Shown here in pieces: positions 36,301-45,453 of a DNA stretch of 64,000 bases (positions are counted from its first letter, which is position 1; each line of letters starts with the position of its first letter). The notes under the pieces were generated by a model. That model was given only the letters and a program-made list of their open reading frames with translations, had not been told where the DNA came from and did not search any database. The stretch lies in contig JACQDN010000061.1 in the NCBI GenBank assembly GCA_016201105.1, positions 41,536-105,535 of the forward strand, given 5' to 3'. Source of the stretch: Pseudomonadota bacterium. Lineage in GTDB: Bacteria; Pseudomonadota; Alphaproteobacteria; Micropepsales; Micropepsaceae. The position numbers and the translations under genes are program-made.

Positions 36301-36601
36301 GATGATGTTCGCCGTCGAGATCAACTTCGCCACGCGCGAGGTCACCATCGGCGGACCGAACGGCATGGATTGGGTCCAGCTTTCGACTGCCATCGTCTTC
36401 GGCCTCGCCTTCTCCAAGCTCATCACGCTCGGACTTGTCCCGGCCATGCTGGCGCTGCCGGAAGTCAAGCGCCGCACCCAGCAGGGTTTCTTGTGGTTCT
36501 TAGGCCGAGTGTTCTGGTACGCGACCTATCCGGTGCGCTGGGGTTGGCGCAAACTCGGCTCAGACGAAGACGCCCAGGCCGACGCGCAACCCGCGGAGTA
36601 A
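33326..36601 (+). CDS. RND efflux transporter permease
   Basis: 1091 residues, the normal size for an HAE-type RND pump: twelve transmembrane helices with two large periplasmic loops. The N-terminus (IPKEAQPDIPIPVLLVQVVYPG) and the TM4 proton-relay motif GILVDGAIIVVEYADR are visible; the AcrB double aspartate appears as D-G. The long second periplasmic loop (about 590-900) carries the porter domains. It likely exports small hydrophobic compounds out of the periplasm or cytoplasm. No TolC-like gene follows, so the outer-membrane partner must be encoded elsewhere. Confidence 0.93.
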   Translation: MIGIVDWAVRNTRLVIAMIAVVIIAGIIAFSAIPKEAQPDIPIPVLLVQVVYPGISPEDSERLLVKPLETNLRSVEGLKTITARAYQSAAVVILEFDVNFNKQKALEDVRAQVDETRSRLPQAADPPTVTEFNTSLQPVVAVTLSGAVPERTLLKLARGLKDEIKTIPSVLDVDLGGDRPEMLEIVIDPAKLESFGITQQEMFNAVQANNSLIPAGSLDTGHGSFAVKIPGVIENAADVLSLPIRSNADSSITLGDVAQVHRTFYDPTRFARMNGQPTISLEVTKRIGSNIIQNNQAVRDTVKRVSASWPKGVHIEYLFDESTDIRDQLGSLSDSIILAIVLVMIIVVAALGLRSGLLVGVAIPTSFLMAFMVLNSTGYTLNFMIMFAMLLAVGILVDGAIIVVEYADRKMTEGLAPKQAFAEAARRMFWPVVSATLTMIGAFLPMLMWPGVAGKFMSYFPITLIIILSASMVVALIFLPVLGGFFGKPPPRDGEHEKAIEASETGDWREIPGITGWYAHLAEKLTRYPGRVIAGAVVIVAVVLTLFYFGNHGVEFFVDEDPGYSNLLISARGNMSAAEKRDIVMSVAHIVQSVKGIRSIYATSGGQGSTLNSQGGLPVDNIGRIGLEMKDYRERRKTKDIEEEIRKKTANLAGIHVEVREPQQGPPTGKDVMIDVSSDNYVALAQVAAAIRQHMDKQPELRDVEDTRPLPGIEWDLDINRELANRFGANAFSIGTAVQLVTNGILVGKYRPDDSQDEVDIRVRYPSAARGIHALDDLRVPTASGVVPMSNFVTLRPAQQLNSIERVDGHRVYHVRANMKPQCAPPDIATNCLAQKVLPSAEVDKLKTWIDKQGFPGDVRVKFRGGQEQQDESGAFLIEAAFMALFLIAIVLLALFNSFYHAGLVLVAVVLAMIGALLGMVVMGQSFSLIMTGTGLLALAGIVVNHNIVLIDTYHRLLESGMDPIEAVIRSSAQRLRPVFLTTITAIGGLLPMMFAVEINFATREVTIGGPNGMDWVQLSTAIVFGLAFSKLITLGLVPAMLALPEVKRRTQQGFLWFLGRVFWYATYPVRWGWRKLGSDEDAQADAQPAE

Positions 36602-36604
36602 AAA

Positions 36605-36715
36605 CCACCTCCCCCTCGTGGGTGGGGAGGTCGACGCGCGAAGCGCGTCGGGTGAGGGGAAGCCTCACCATTTACGCTCTATTCAAATTTCGACCTCTCC
36701 ACGAGGGAGAGGTGA
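36605..36715. repeat. intergenic palindromic element, subtype I, copy D
   Basis: Between the convergent RND and Atm1-like genes. The left arm has a four-base GGTG insertion compared with copy A. Inside are GACGCGC-GAA-GCGCGTC, the shared core GGTGAGGGGAAGCCTCACC and CTCTATTC. The right arm CGACCTCTCCACGAGGGAGA is slightly decayed. It is the shortest copy. Confidence 0.8.
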
Positions 36716-36723
36716 CGCGTTTT

Positions 36724-38604
36724 CTAATCCGCCGCCGCTGCAGTGACGCGCGCGATATCCGGGGTGACGTCAGGATCGCTTTCCACCGCCTTGAGACGCT
36801 CGCGCGCTTCCGCCGCTTCCTTCTGCTTGTTCCACATCGAGGCGTAGTGACCCTTGCGCTGGATGAGGTCGGCGTGGCGGCCACGCTCGACGATTTCGCC
36901 GTGATCGAGCACGAGGATTTCGTCGGCGTCCACGACGGTGGAGAGCCGGTGGGCGATCACCAACGTAGTGCGGTTTTTCGAGACTTCTTTCAGTGCTGAT
37001 TGGATCTCGCGCTCGGTATGGGTATCGAGCGCCGATGTCGCCTCGTCCAGCAGCAGCAGCGGCGGGTTCTTCAAGATCGTGCGGGCAATGGCGACGCGCT
37101 GCTTTTCGCCGCCGGAGAGCTTCAATCCGCGCTCGCCGACCATGGAGTCGTAGCCCAGCGGCAACTCGCCGATAAACTTGTCGATCTGTGCCATGCGCGC
37201 GGCTTCTTTGATTTCCGTCTCGCTCGCGCCGATTCGACCGTAGGCGATGTTGTATTTGATAGTGTCGTTGAAGAGCACGGTATCCTGCGGGACGATGCCG
37301 ATATTCTTGCGCAGGCTCGCCTGCGTCACGTCGCGGATATCCTGTCCGTCGACCGTCACGCTGCCGCTCTTGATGTCGTAGAAGCGGTAAAGAATGCGCG
37401 AGATCGTGGATTTTCCCGCGCCCGACGGCCCCACGACGGCCACGGTCTTGCCGGCCGGCACGGCAAAGCTGATGCCTTTGAGCACGACGCGCCCGCGCTC
37501 GTAGGTGAATACGACATTGTCGAAGCGGATCTCGCCGCCTGTCACGGCGAGTTCTTTCGCATCAGGCTTATCCTGCACCTCTTGATACTGGTGCAGCAGG
37601 CGGAACATCGCATCCATGTCCACCAACGCCTGGGTGATTTCGCGATAGACGGTGCCGAGCAAATTGAGGGGCAAGTAGAGCTGCATGAGGATGGCGTTCG
37701 CCATCACGAAATCGCCGATGTCGAAACGCCCAGCCCTGATGCCGAGCGTGATGAGCACCATGACCGCACCCATACCGAGCGCCACAATCGCTGCCTGCCC
37801 GGTGTTCAACACCGAGAGCGAGATCTGCGCCTGGATGGAAGCGCGAGAATATTTCTCCATCGACTTGTCGAAACGGCGCGTCTCGTGTGCTTCGTTGTTG
37901 AAATATTTGACCGTCTCGTAGTTGAGGAGGCTGTCGACCGCCTTGGTATTGGCGTCCTGATCGCTCTGGTTCATGTCGCGGCGGAACTGGATGCGCCAGC
38001 GCGTGACGGCAAAAGTGAACCAGATATAGGCCGCAACCATGAGAATGGTCGCGCCCGTGATCCACAGATCGAGCCTCACGATCATGATAATGCTGAAGAT
38101 CAAAAGCTGAAATAGCGTGGGAAAGATATTGAAAATCGCAAACGAGAGCAGCGTATCGATGCCCTTGGTGCCGCGCTCGATGACGCGCGAAAGCCCCCCC
38201 GTCTTGCGCTCCAGATGAAAGCGCAGGCTCAGCGTATGCACGTGCGCGAAGGTTGAAACGCCGACCTCCCGCAAAGCGTGGTACTGGACTTTGGCGAAGA
38301 TGCCGTCGCGCAGCTGGGCAAAGGTCTGCATCAGAATGCGCGTCAGCACATAGCCGCCGATGAGGCTCAAGGTTGTCAGCAGCGCAATGGTCGATGCCGG
38401 CTTGTGGGCAAGCTGGTTGGTCGTCCAGCCCATGAACAGCGGAAAGGCGGTGGTCGCCGTGATCGCAAGCGCCAGACAAAACACAGCCGCGAAGACGCGT
38501 AGCTTCAGTTCCGGGTGCCCCTTCGGCCATAGATAAGGTAGGAGCCTCCACAGCGGCCCCAGCGTCGGCGCGCCATCGCCTTCTTCTGTCAAGGCACGGG
38601 CCAT
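36724..38604 (-). CDS. Atm1/HMT1-type ABC exporter (fused permease and ATPase)
   Basis: 626-residue half-transporter that acts as a homodimer. Six transmembrane helices occupy about residues 35-330. The nucleotide-binding domain has Walker A GPSGAGKST, signature LSGGEKQRVAIAR, Walker B LLLLDEATSALD and the switch IAHRLST. The N-terminal pattern and FQLLIFSIIMIVRLDLWIT match the Atm1/ABCB7 group, which exports glutathione-bound metals or persulfides. A 30-residue membrane peptide gene lies four bases upstream and may be part of the same unit. Confidence 0.92.
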   Translation of the reverse strand: MARALTEEGDGAPTLGPLWRLLPYLWPKGHPELKLRVFAAVFCLALAITATTAFPLFMGWTTNQLAHKPASTIALLTTLSLIGGYVLTRILMQTFAQLRDGIFAKVQYHALREVGVSTFAHVHTLSLRFHLERKTGGLSRVIERGTKGIDTLLSFAIFNIFPTLFQLLIFSIIMIVRLDLWITGATILMVAAYIWFTFAVTRWRIQFRRDMNQSDQDANTKAVDSLLNYETVKYFNNEAHETRRFDKSMEKYSRASIQAQISLSVLNTGQAAIVALGMGAVMVLITLGIRAGRFDIGDFVMANAILMQLYLPLNLLGTVYREITQALVDMDAMFRLLHQYQEVQDKPDAKELAVTGGEIRFDNVVFTYERGRVVLKGISFAVPAGKTVAVVGPSGAGKSTISRILYRFYDIKSGSVTVDGQDIRDVTQASLRKNIGIVPQDTVLFNDTIKYNIAYGRIGASETEIKEAARMAQIDKFIGELPLGYDSMVGERGLKLSGGEKQRVAIARTILKNPPLLLLDEATSALDTHTEREIQSALKEVSKNRTTLVIAHRLSTVVDADEILVLDHGEIVERGRHADLIQRKGHYASMWNKQKEAAEARERLKAVESDPDVTPDIARVTAAAAD

Positions 38605-38608
38605 CGTC

Positions 38609-38701
38609 TCAATTTCCCATATTCGCGCCGCCGAAGGCGATAAAACCCGCGATGAGCGCGATGACGGCCAGTGCCATCAGGATGACGAGCGATCGCGGCA
38701 A
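38609..38701 (-). CDS. 30-residue single-span membrane peptide
   Basis: A short frame starting at TTG (38701) with a perfect GGAGG six bases upstream, encoding one hydrophobic helix (VILMALAVIALIAGF) between PRS and a glycine-asparagine tail (GGANMGN). The stop is four bases before the Atm1-like ATG, so it sits as a leader gene of that unit. The IALIAGFIAFGG pattern resembles the hydrophobic part of DUF1328 proteins. The strong ribosome-binding site and coupling support a real peptide. Confidence 0.6.
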   Translation of the reverse strand: MPRSLVILMALAVIALIAGFIAFGGANMGN

Positions 38702-38798
38702 GGTTAACCTCCGAATGCAACGCACCAGTTCCAAATCTGTTTAAGATCGGCAAGCGCCCCTCGCAATCCCTTTGGACGGCATCGACACCGAGCATGGC

Positions 38799-39392
38799 AT
38801 GCATAACCCCTTAGCGAATGCGGGCAAGCGCAAGACGATTTGCGTCTTCTGCGGCTCGTCCATGGGTCACGACGAAGCCTACGCTGTTGCAGCGCGGCGA
38901 ATGGGCGCGCTGATCGCAGAAGCCGGCTTCACGCTGGTATTTGGCGGCGGCAGCCTGGGGTTGATGGGTGAGGTCGCGCGCGCGGCCCGCGATGGCGGTG
39001 CGCCAATCATCGGGATCCTTCCTGAATTCCTGCGCCATCTCGAGCCGCCGCTGAAGACAGCCGAAGAACTCATCATCACGCCGGATCTCTACCTGCGTAA
39101 GGACCGCATGATCTCGCTGGGCGATGCTTTCGTGATTCTCGCTGGTGGCCTCGGCACCCTCGACGAATTCTTCGAGGTCCTGACTTCGGCGCAACTCGGC
39201 GTGCACAAGAAGCCCATCGTCGTCGTCAATACCGCGGGTTTCTACGAACCGCTGAAGACAGCGCTCGATCACGTGGTGGTCCAGGGATTCGCCCGCAGAG
39301 AGAGTGCAAATCTCTTCGAAATCGCGCCCACGCCCGATGACGCGATGCGTATTATTCGGCCGGCGCTTGCGGGGGCTCAGGTTTCGTCCTGA
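38799..39392 (+). CDS. TIGR00730/LOG family nucleotide-processing protein
   Basis: 197-residue Rossmann-fold protein of the lysine-decarboxylase-like/LOG family. Homologues release ribose 5-phosphate from cytokinin nucleotides or other nucleoside monophosphates. Seen: ICVFCGSSMG, FGGGSLGLMG and the active-site block AGGLGTLDEFFE, where the family usually has PGGxGTxxE; the leading proline is alanine here. ATG at 38799 is chosen; a TTG at 38772 would add nine residues. The 3' end overlaps the convergent rarD gene by 41 bases. Confidence 0.87.
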   Translation: MHNPLANAGKRKTICVFCGSSMGHDEAYAVAARRMGALIAEAGFTLVFGGGSLGLMGEVARAARDGGAPIIGILPEFLRHLEPPLKTAEELIITPDLYLRKDRMISLGDAFVILAGGLGTLDEFFEVLTSAQLGVHKKPIVVVNTAGFYEPLKTALDHVVVQGFARRESANLFEIAPTPDDAMRIIRPALAGAQVSS

Positions 39393-40287
39393 ACCGCGAC
39401 ATTTGGCTTTCAAGCGCCACGATCGTCAGCGCCGCCCACACGCAGCCGAAGGTAATGACGTCAATGCGGGTGAATTTTTCCCCGAACAGGAAGATCGCCA
39501 TCACGAGGGTGATCGACGGCGAAAGATATTGCAGAAACCCCAGCGTCGACAAACGGATGCGGCGAGCGCCGGCGGCAAACAGCACCAGGGGCACCGCGGT
39601 AATCGGCCCGCCGCCGATGAGAAGCGCATTCGTCGTCAGGCTCGGCGATGGAAATGTTCCGCTGCCGCTGAGCGTCCACCACGCCACAAGACCGAAGGTG
39701 ACGGGGAAAAGCAGCCAGGTTTCGATGCAGAGGCCGTCGAGCGAACTCACATCGGTCCGCTTGCGGAAATAGCCGTAGAACCCGAACGACAACGCAAGCG
39801 ATGGCGCGATCCAGGGGAAATGGCCCAGTTCGACGGTCTGCACCACCACGGCACTGGCTGCCAAAAGGATGGCCACCAGCCGGAAACGCGAAATCTTCTC
39901 GCCGAAGAACGCCACGCCCAGCGCGATCGAAATCAGCGGATTGATGTAGTAACCGAGACTTGCCTCCACCAGCTGATTGGTCGAGACGCAATAGATGAAG
40001 ATCGTCCAGTTGATGCTGATCAGCACGCTGGTGAGCGCCAGCGTCGCGACCAGGCGGCGATTGCGCAGTGCCGCGAAAAGCCGCGGCAGATGTCCGCGCG
40101 CTGCCAGCACGGCGAGCAGAAACAGCGCGCACCACAGGACGCGATGCACCGTCAACTCGAACGGTGGAACGCTCGAAAGCATCCGCCAATAGAGCGGGAT
40201 GACGCCCCAAGTCGCGTAAGCGAGCGCGGCGAAGAGCAAGCCTTCGCGGTCGTCATCGGTCGACGGAGTGGGCACTTCACGCGGCAT
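39352..40287 (-). CDS. rarD: EamA family transporter RarD
   Basis: 311 residues with ten transmembrane helices in two EamA repeats. RarD pattern: AALAYATWGVIPLYWRML at the start, LISINWTIFIYCVSTNQLVEASLGYYINPL in the first half and RLSTLGFLQYLSPSITLVMAIFLFGE in the second. RarD proteins are putative drug/metabolite exporters, named after a chloramphenicol-related phenotype; the substrate is uncertain. The coding end overlaps the convergent LOG gene. Confidence 0.9.
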   Translation of the reverse strand: MPREVPTPSTDDDREGLLFAALAYATWGVIPLYWRMLSSVPPFELTVHRVLWCALFLLAVLAARGHLPRLFAALRNRRLVATLALTSVLISINWTIFIYCVSTNQLVEASLGYYINPLISIALGVAFFGEKISRFRLVAILLAASAVVVQTVELGHFPWIAPSLALSFGFYGYFRKRTDVSSLDGLCIETWLLFPVTFGLVAWWTLSGSGTFPSPSLTTNALLIGGGPITAVPLVLFAAGARRIRLSTLGFLQYLSPSITLVMAIFLFGEKFTRIDVITFGCVWAALTIVALESQMSRFRTKPEPPQAPAE

Positions 40288-40395
40288 TGGTCAGGACTCG
40301 AATTGCGAAGACGCGAATGTAGGGACTTTCCGACAAAATGCGCGTCTCATCGGCACAAACCAGCTATGCGCGGTACAATCGTGGTTTCTGGGATG

Positions 40396-41994
40396 CTACG
40401 CCGTCGCACCATCCCGAAATAATTTGAAACATATCGAGTCCGACAGCGCTTCGAATGAGGCATCGACGATGTTGGGTGAGACGCCGACGGTGGACCAGCG
40501 ATTACCCTTCCCGTCCGCGCTTTCCACCATCACGCGCGTGACCGCTTCGGTGCCGCTGGTGAGGATGCGCACCTTGTAGTCGACCAGCCTGAGATCTTGC
40601 AGGAATTGCGAGTAGCGCCCGAGATCCTTGCGCAAAGCCTCGTCCAGCGCGTTGACAGGGCCATTGCCCGTGGCGACGTTGTGAAATCCTTCACCCGCCA
40701 CTTTTATCTTCACCACCGCTTCGGAGACCGTGGTGAGATCGCCCATCGCATTGTGCCGGCGTTCCACCATGACGCGAAAACTCTCGACCTCGAAATAGTC
40801 CGGCACCTGCCCCAGCGCGCGGCGCGCCAGCAGCTCGAACGAGGCTTCCGCACCGTCATAGGCATAACCGAGAAACTCGCGCGACTTCACGTCCTCCAAC
40901 AGCCGCGCGATGCGCGGATCCTTTGCGTCGACATCGATGCCGAGTTCGGAAAGCCGCGCTAGGAGATTGGAGCGGCCGGCTTGATCGGAAACCAGAATGC
41001 GGCGCTGGTTTCCCACCGATTCCGGCGGCACGTGTTCATAGGTGCGCGGGTCCTTTTGCACGGCGGAGGAATGAAGCCCGCCTTTATGCGCGAAAGCGGA
41101 CGGCCCCACATAGGCGGCGTGGCGATTGGGCGCGCGATTGAGGATCTCGTCCAGTAGACGTGAAACGTGAGTGATCTGCGCCAGGTTCGCGCGACTGACA
41201 CCCGTCTCGAATGCTTCTGCATAAGGCGCCTTCAAGAGCAGCGTCGGCAGCAGCGCGCAAAGATTGGCGTTTCCGCAGCGCTCCCCTAGGCCGTTGAGCG
41301 TGCCTTGGATTTGTCGGGCGCCGGCGCGGATCGCCGCAAGGCTGACGGCGACCGCCTGTTCGGTGTCGTTGTGGGCATGAATGCCTAGTGGTGCATCCGG
41401 TAACTTCTCTTTCACAGCCGCCACGATGGCGTAGACATCTTCCGGCAACGTCCCGCCATTGGTGTCGCAGAGTACCAGCCAGCTTGCGCCCGCGTCGCGC
41501 GCGGCACGGATGCAATCGAGCGCATAATCGGGATTGGCTTTGTAGCCGTCGAAAAAGTGCTCGGCATCGAACAGCGCCTCGCGGGATTTTGCTTTGACCG
41601 CAGCGATGGATTCGGAAATTCCGTCGATGTTTTCGCCGCGCGGAATTTCAAGCGCGACATCGACATGGAAATCCCAGGTCTTGCCGACAAGGCAAGCCGC
41701 ATCGGCCTTGGCGTCGAGAACGGCGGAGAGCCCCGGATCGTTCGCCGCGCTGCGACCGGCGCGCTTGGTCATCCCGAAGGCGGTAAAGCGCGCCGTCTTG
41801 AGCGGGGGCCGCTCGGAGAAGAACGCGGTGTCGGTCGGATTGGCGCCCGGCCAACCCCCTTCGATGTAATCCAGGCCAAGTCCATCCAGGGTCAGCGCGA
41901 TCTGGCGCTTGTCCTCGACGGAAAAATCCACGCCCTGCGTCTGGGCTCCGTCACGCAATGTGGTGTCGAAAATGAAAAGGCGCTCGCGGGTCAC
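40396..41994 (-). CDS. cimA: citramalate synthase
   Basis: 532-residue enzyme condensing acetyl-CoA and pyruvate to citramalate, the first step of threonine-independent isoleucine synthesis. The HMGL-like TIM barrel opens with [16 protein letters not shown], has [10 protein letters not shown] and [11 protein letters not shown], and a C-terminal LeuA-type allosteric dimer domain follows. The [11 protein letters not shown] context and length favour CimA over isopropylmalate synthase. A GTG at 41994 overlaps the cysS stop (GTGA); an in-frame GTG five codons upstream is an alternative. Confidence 0.92.
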   Translation of the reverse strand: MTRERLFIFDTTLRDGAQTQGVDFSVEDKRQIALTLDGLGLDYIEGGWPGANPTDTAFFSERPPLKTARFTAFGMTKRAGRSAANDPGLSAVLDAKADAACLVGKTWDFHVDVALEIPRGENIDGISESIAAVKAKSREALFDAEHFFDGYKANPDYALDCIRAARDAGASWLVLCDTNGGTLPEDVYAIVAAVKEKLPDAPLGIHAHNDTEQAVAVSLAAIRAGARQIQGTLNGLGERCGNANLCALLPTLLLKAPYAEAFETGVSRANLAQITHVSRLLDEILNRAPNRHAAYVGPSAFAHKGGLHSSAVQKDPRTYEHVPPESVGNQRRILVSDQAGRSNLLARLSELGIDVDAKDPRIARLLEDVKSREFLGYAYDGAEASFELLARRALGQVPDYFEVESFRVMVERRHNAMGDLTTVSEAVVKIKVAGEGFHNVATGNGPVNALDEALRKDLGRYSQFLQDLRLVDYKVRILTSGTEAVTRVMVESADGKGNRWSTVGVSPNIVDASFEALSDSICFKLFRDGATA

Positions 41995-43325
41995 TTTTTC
42001 ACGTCCCACGTTGTGCCGCCGGGGCCGTCCTTGAGAACGATCCCCTGGGCGAGCAGCTCGTCGCGGATGCGATCCGACTCCTTGAAGTTTTTCGCCTTGC
42101 GCGCGGCGTTGCGCGCTTCGATGGCGCGCGCGATTTCGACCGTGTCGACAGCCTTTTTTGCGGCGATATGTTCCGGAATGGCAGAAAAGCCGAGCAGCGC
42201 AAGGCCACCCGCCAGCTCCTCCGGTCCGGACTTATGCAGTTCGGCGATCGCCTGCGGTGTGTTGAGATCGTCCGACAACGCTTCAAGAAACTTGGCGCCG
42301 ATGCGGCGCGAGGCGACGGGCTCGACTACGGAATACCAGCGTTCCAACGTGTTCCAGCTTTCCTTCATCCCGGCGACTGTCCAGTCCATAGGCTGACGGT
42401 AGTGCGAGCGCAGCATGTTGAGGCGCAACACCTCGCCGGGCCAATCGGCCAGCAATTCATCGATGGTGACGAAGTTGCCAAGCGACTTGGACATCTTCTC
42501 GCCTTCGACGTTCAAGAAGCCGTTGTGCATCCAGATGAGAGCAAAGGGATGTTCCTTGTGCGCAGCTTCGCTCTGGGCGACCTCATTCTCGTGATGGGGA
42601 AACATCAGGTCGATGCCGCCACCGTGAATATCGAAGGTCTCGCCTAGATATTCCTCGGCCATGGCGGAGCATTCGATGTGCCAGCCTGGACGGCCGCGGC
42701 CCCAGGGGGACTCCCAGCCGGGCGTATTCGCGTCCGACGGTTTCCACAGCACGAAATCCATCGGATTCTTCTTGTAGGGCGCGACTTCGATGCGCGCGCC
42801 CGCGATCATGTCGTCCAGCGAACGGCGCGCGAGCTTGCCGTAGTCGGGTTTCGACGCGACCTCGAAGAGAACATGTCCCTCGCCGACATATGCATGTCCG
42901 GCCGCGACGAGAGTCTGGATCATCGCAACCATCTGAGCGATGTGCTCGGTAGCGCGTGGCGACACCGTGGGCGACAGAGTGCCGAGCGCAGCTACGTCTT
43001 TCAGGTATTGCGCCAGAGTTTGCTCGGTCAGCTCGCGCAGCACGTCGAGCACAGGCACATTGCGCGTGCCGCGGCGCTCGATCGCCCGCGCGTTGATCTT
43101 GTCGTCGATATCCGTGATGTTGCGGACATAGGTGACATGCGCATCGCCATAAAGATGGCGCAGCACGCGGAATAGCACGTCGAACACAATCGCCGGCCGT
43201 GCGTTTCCAATATGGGCGTAGTCGTAGACCGTCGGTCCGCACACATACATGCGCACGTTTTTGGGATCGAGCGGAACGAAGTCTTCCTTCGTTTTCGAAA
43301 GCGTGTTGTAGAGGCGCAGCGGCAT
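41991..43325 (-). CDS. cysS: cysteinyl-tRNA synthetase
   Basis: 444-residue class I synthetase charging tRNA-Cys. HIGH-like motif [10 protein letters not shown], zinc ligands in [17 protein letters not shown] and the HHENE block, and the KMSKS loop [10 protein letters not shown] are all present. It overlaps cimA by four bases, so the two are translationally coupled. The upstream 252 bases hold palindromic copy E. Confidence 0.95.
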   Translation of the reverse strand: MPLRLYNTLSKTKEDFVPLDPKNVRMYVCGPTVYDYAHIGNARPAIVFDVLFRVLRHLYGDAHVTYVRNITDIDDKINARAIERRGTRNVPVLDVLRELTEQTLAQYLKDVAALGTLSPTVSPRATEHIAQMVAMIQTLVAAGHAYVGEGHVLFEVASKPDYGKLARRSLDDMIAGARIEVAPYKKNPMDFVLWKPSDANTPGWESPWGRGRPGWHIECSAMAEEYLGETFDIHGGGIDLMFPHHENEVAQSEAAHKEHPFALIWMHNGFLNVEGEKMSKSLGNFVTIDELLADWPGEVLRLNMLRSHYRQPMDWTVAGMKESWNTLERWYSVVEPVASRRIGAKFLEALSDDLNTPQAIAELHKSGPEELAGGLALLGFSAIPEHIAAKKAVDTVEIARAIEARNAARKAKNFKESDRIRDELLAQGIVLKDGPGGTTWDVKK

Positions 43326-43357
43326 GGTCGTCTTCTTACATCGATTTGAGGGTCATC

Positions 43358-43491
43358 CCACCCTCCCCTTGAGGGAGGGTCGAAAAATTCTCGAGCGTCA
43401 GCGAGATGATTTTTCGGGGAGGGGGTCCGAGTCCTGAGCCCCTCCCCGAAATTCGCTTCGCAAATTTCGACCCTCCCTCAAGGGGAGGGTA
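43358..43491. repeat. intergenic palindromic element, subtype II, copy E
   Basis: Arms CACCCTCCCCTTGAGGGAGG and CCTCCCTCAAGGGGAGGG (about 43470-43490) are close to perfect complements. Inside are a GAAAAAT..ATTTTTC stem, GGGGAGGGGG pairing with CCCCTCCCC, and an AATTCGCTTCGCAAATT stem. It separates gltX from cysS on the same strand and so may modulate read-through. Confidence 0.8.
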
Positions 43492-43577
43492 AGAGGAGAG
43501 ATTCAGCAGGCGGTTGGCAAAAGAGGAGTGTCGCGGCGGTCAGCCGCAAATCGAATAGCAAATTTGGCGGAAAAGTC

Positions 43578-44915
43578 TCACGCCGTTTCCCCTTTGAGCC
43601 GCGCAACAGATTTCGCGCGGCCGATGAGAGGTAGCAGCTTTTTCAGCTCCGGTCCATGCTCGCGCCCCGTCAGCGCCAGACGCAGCGGATGAAACAGCGC
43701 GCGGCCCTTGAGACCGGTGGCGGACGCTACGGCCGCCGTCCAGCCGCTCCAGGTCGCTTCGTCGAAAGGTTCGGCGGGCAGCAGTTCCGCCGCTTTGATG
43801 GCGAGGTTCTTGTCTTCGATGATGGGAATTACCGGTCCGGCGACGAGGGCCCACAGATCGGACGCGTCTGAGAGCTTGGCGAGATTGGCTTTCACCGCGT
43901 CCCAGAACGCGGGCCCGCCGCCGACTTCCAAGGCCTTCAGCCGTTCGGCTACAGCCTCGTAAGGCAGTGCATGCAGCAGCTTCGCGTTGAGGCCGGACAA
44001 TTCCACCGGATCGAAGTGGGCGGGTGCGCGGCCAACCTTTTCGAAGAAGAATTCCGAAGCCAGCGCCCCCAACGACGGCTTCAATTCGATGGTGTCGGAC
44101 GTTCCGGTTTTCGCGAGATAACAGTCCAGTGCCAAAGGCTCGATGCCGCTTTCGCGAACTTCGCGCAAGGACAAGGAACCGATGCGCTTGGAAAGCGCTT
44201 CGCCGCCGGCGCCAATCAGAAGCGGGAAATGCGCAAACGCCGGCACCTTGGCGCCGAGCGCTTCGAAAATCTCGATCTGAGCGGCCGTGTTGGTGACATG
44301 ATCTTCGCCGCGAATGATGTGCGAGATCGCGAAGTCGATATCGTCCACCACGGACGGCAGCGTGTAAAGAAAGCGCCCGTCTTCGCGGATCAGCACGGGA
44401 TCGGAGAGATGGGCGGTGTCGATCTCGACATCTCCGCGCACCAGATCGCGCCATTTCACCTTCGACTGCGAAAGCTTGAAACGCCAATGGGGCTTGCGCC
44501 CTTCGGCTTCGAGCTTCGCGCGCTCTTCGGCCGACAATGCCAGCGCGGCGCGGTCGTAGACCGGCGGCTTGTGCATCGCGATCTGGCGCTTGCGGCGGCG
44601 ATCCAGCTCGCCCGCCGTCTCGTAAGCCGGATAGAGATGGCCGGATGCCTTCAATCTTTCGGCAGCCGCATTGTGCGCGTCCGCGCGCTCGACCTGGCGG
44701 GCGAAGATGTCATGCGTCAGTCCCAGCCAACCCAGATCTTCCAGAATGGCGGTTTCGAATTCAGGCTTGGAGCGCTCGGTGTCGGTATCATCGATGCGCA
44801 GGAAGAACTTGCCGTTTTCCTTCCGCGCGAAGAGCCAATTGAGCATGGCGGTGCGCGCGTTGCCGACGTGCAGCAACCCGGTGGGAGACGGCGCGAAACG
44901 GACGATGGTCGACAT
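43578..44915 (-). CDS. gltX: glutamyl-tRNA synthetase
   Basis: 445-residue class I synthetase. [15 protein letters not shown] carries the HIGH equivalent and [10 protein letters not shown] the KMSKS equivalent; the C-terminal anticodon-binding helical domain is complete. Many alphaproteobacteria carry two GltX paralogues with different tRNA preference; which one this is cannot be told. ATG at 44915 (MSTIVRF) is chosen; an ATG four codons upstream is also possible. It follows an unknown 162-residue gene by 26 bases. Confidence 0.93.
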   Translation of the reverse strand: MSTIVRFAPSPTGLLHVGNARTAMLNWLFARKENGKFFLRIDDTDTERSKPEFETAILEDLGWLGLTHDIFARQVERADAHNAAAERLKASGHLYPAYETAGELDRRRKRQIAMHKPPVYDRAALALSAEERAKLEAEGRKPHWRFKLSQSKVKWRDLVRGDVEIDTAHLSDPVLIREDGRFLYTLPSVVDDIDFAISHIIRGEDHVTNTAAQIEIFEALGAKVPAFAHFPLLIGAGGEALSKRIGSLSLREVRESGIEPLALDCYLAKTGTSDTIELKPSLGALASEFFFEKVGRAPAHFDPVELSGLNAKLLHALPYEAVAERLKALEVGGGPAFWDAVKANLAKLSDASDLWALVAGPVIPIIEDKNLAIKAAELLPAEPFDEATWSGWTAAVASATGLKGRALFHPLRLALTGREHGPELKKLLPLIGRAKSVARLKGETA

Positions 44916-44941
44916 GCTCACATCCATAAACGCATCGCGCG

Positions 44942-45430
44942 CTAATGCAAAATGTCGGCGGATTGACCGGTCTCGTGCTCGATCACCAGGGCTCCCGCCT
45001 TGACCGAGATCCAGGATGCCTGATCGCGGTTGAACAGCGTCCATTGCGGACCACCCTCTACGGTCGAGAACGAAACAACATGAAGGCCGTTCGAAAGCTC
45101 CACCTCGATTTCCCGCAAGCGGCCGAATAACGAAGCGCCGGCGACCGTGGCGGCTTGCAATTCTTCGAAAACCTCCGGCCACATGGCGTCGTCACTCCAA
45201 CTGCCGCAAACGATCGAGTGTCCCTTCTCGATCCGCCAACTCCACTGGATCATGAGCGTGAACCTTCCGGTTTCACCGCTCACCGTGCCGTCGCGCCTGA
45301 AATTGGGAATCAATCGGCCGAACTCGAGGAACAGTGCCGAGCCGTGGCCCCTCCACACGCGGCTGACTGGCTCGCCCATGAGCGGCGCCGCATAGGCATC
45401 GAAGGCTTTGTCGTCGAGGTGGTCCATCAC
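44942..45430 (-). CDS. unrecognised 162-residue protein
   Basis: No family recognised with confidence. The protein is soluble and beta-rich; [21 protein letters not shown] and [19 protein letters not shown] look like a small sheet domain of the kind found in immunity-like or DUF6188-like proteins. It lies between nadE and gltX with gaps of 23 and 26 bases on the same strand, hence probably in their operon. Confidence 0.7.
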   Translation of the reverse strand: MMDHLDDKAFDAYAAPLMGEPVSRVWRGHGSALFLEFGRLIPNFRRDGTVSGETGRFTLMIQWSWRIEKGHSIVCGSWSDDAMWPEVFEELQAATVAGASLFGRLREIEVELSNGLHVVSFSTVEGGPQWTLFNRDQASWISVKAGALVIEHETGQSADILH

Positions 45431-45453
45431 ACGAGGCCATCCCTACTTGGCCA

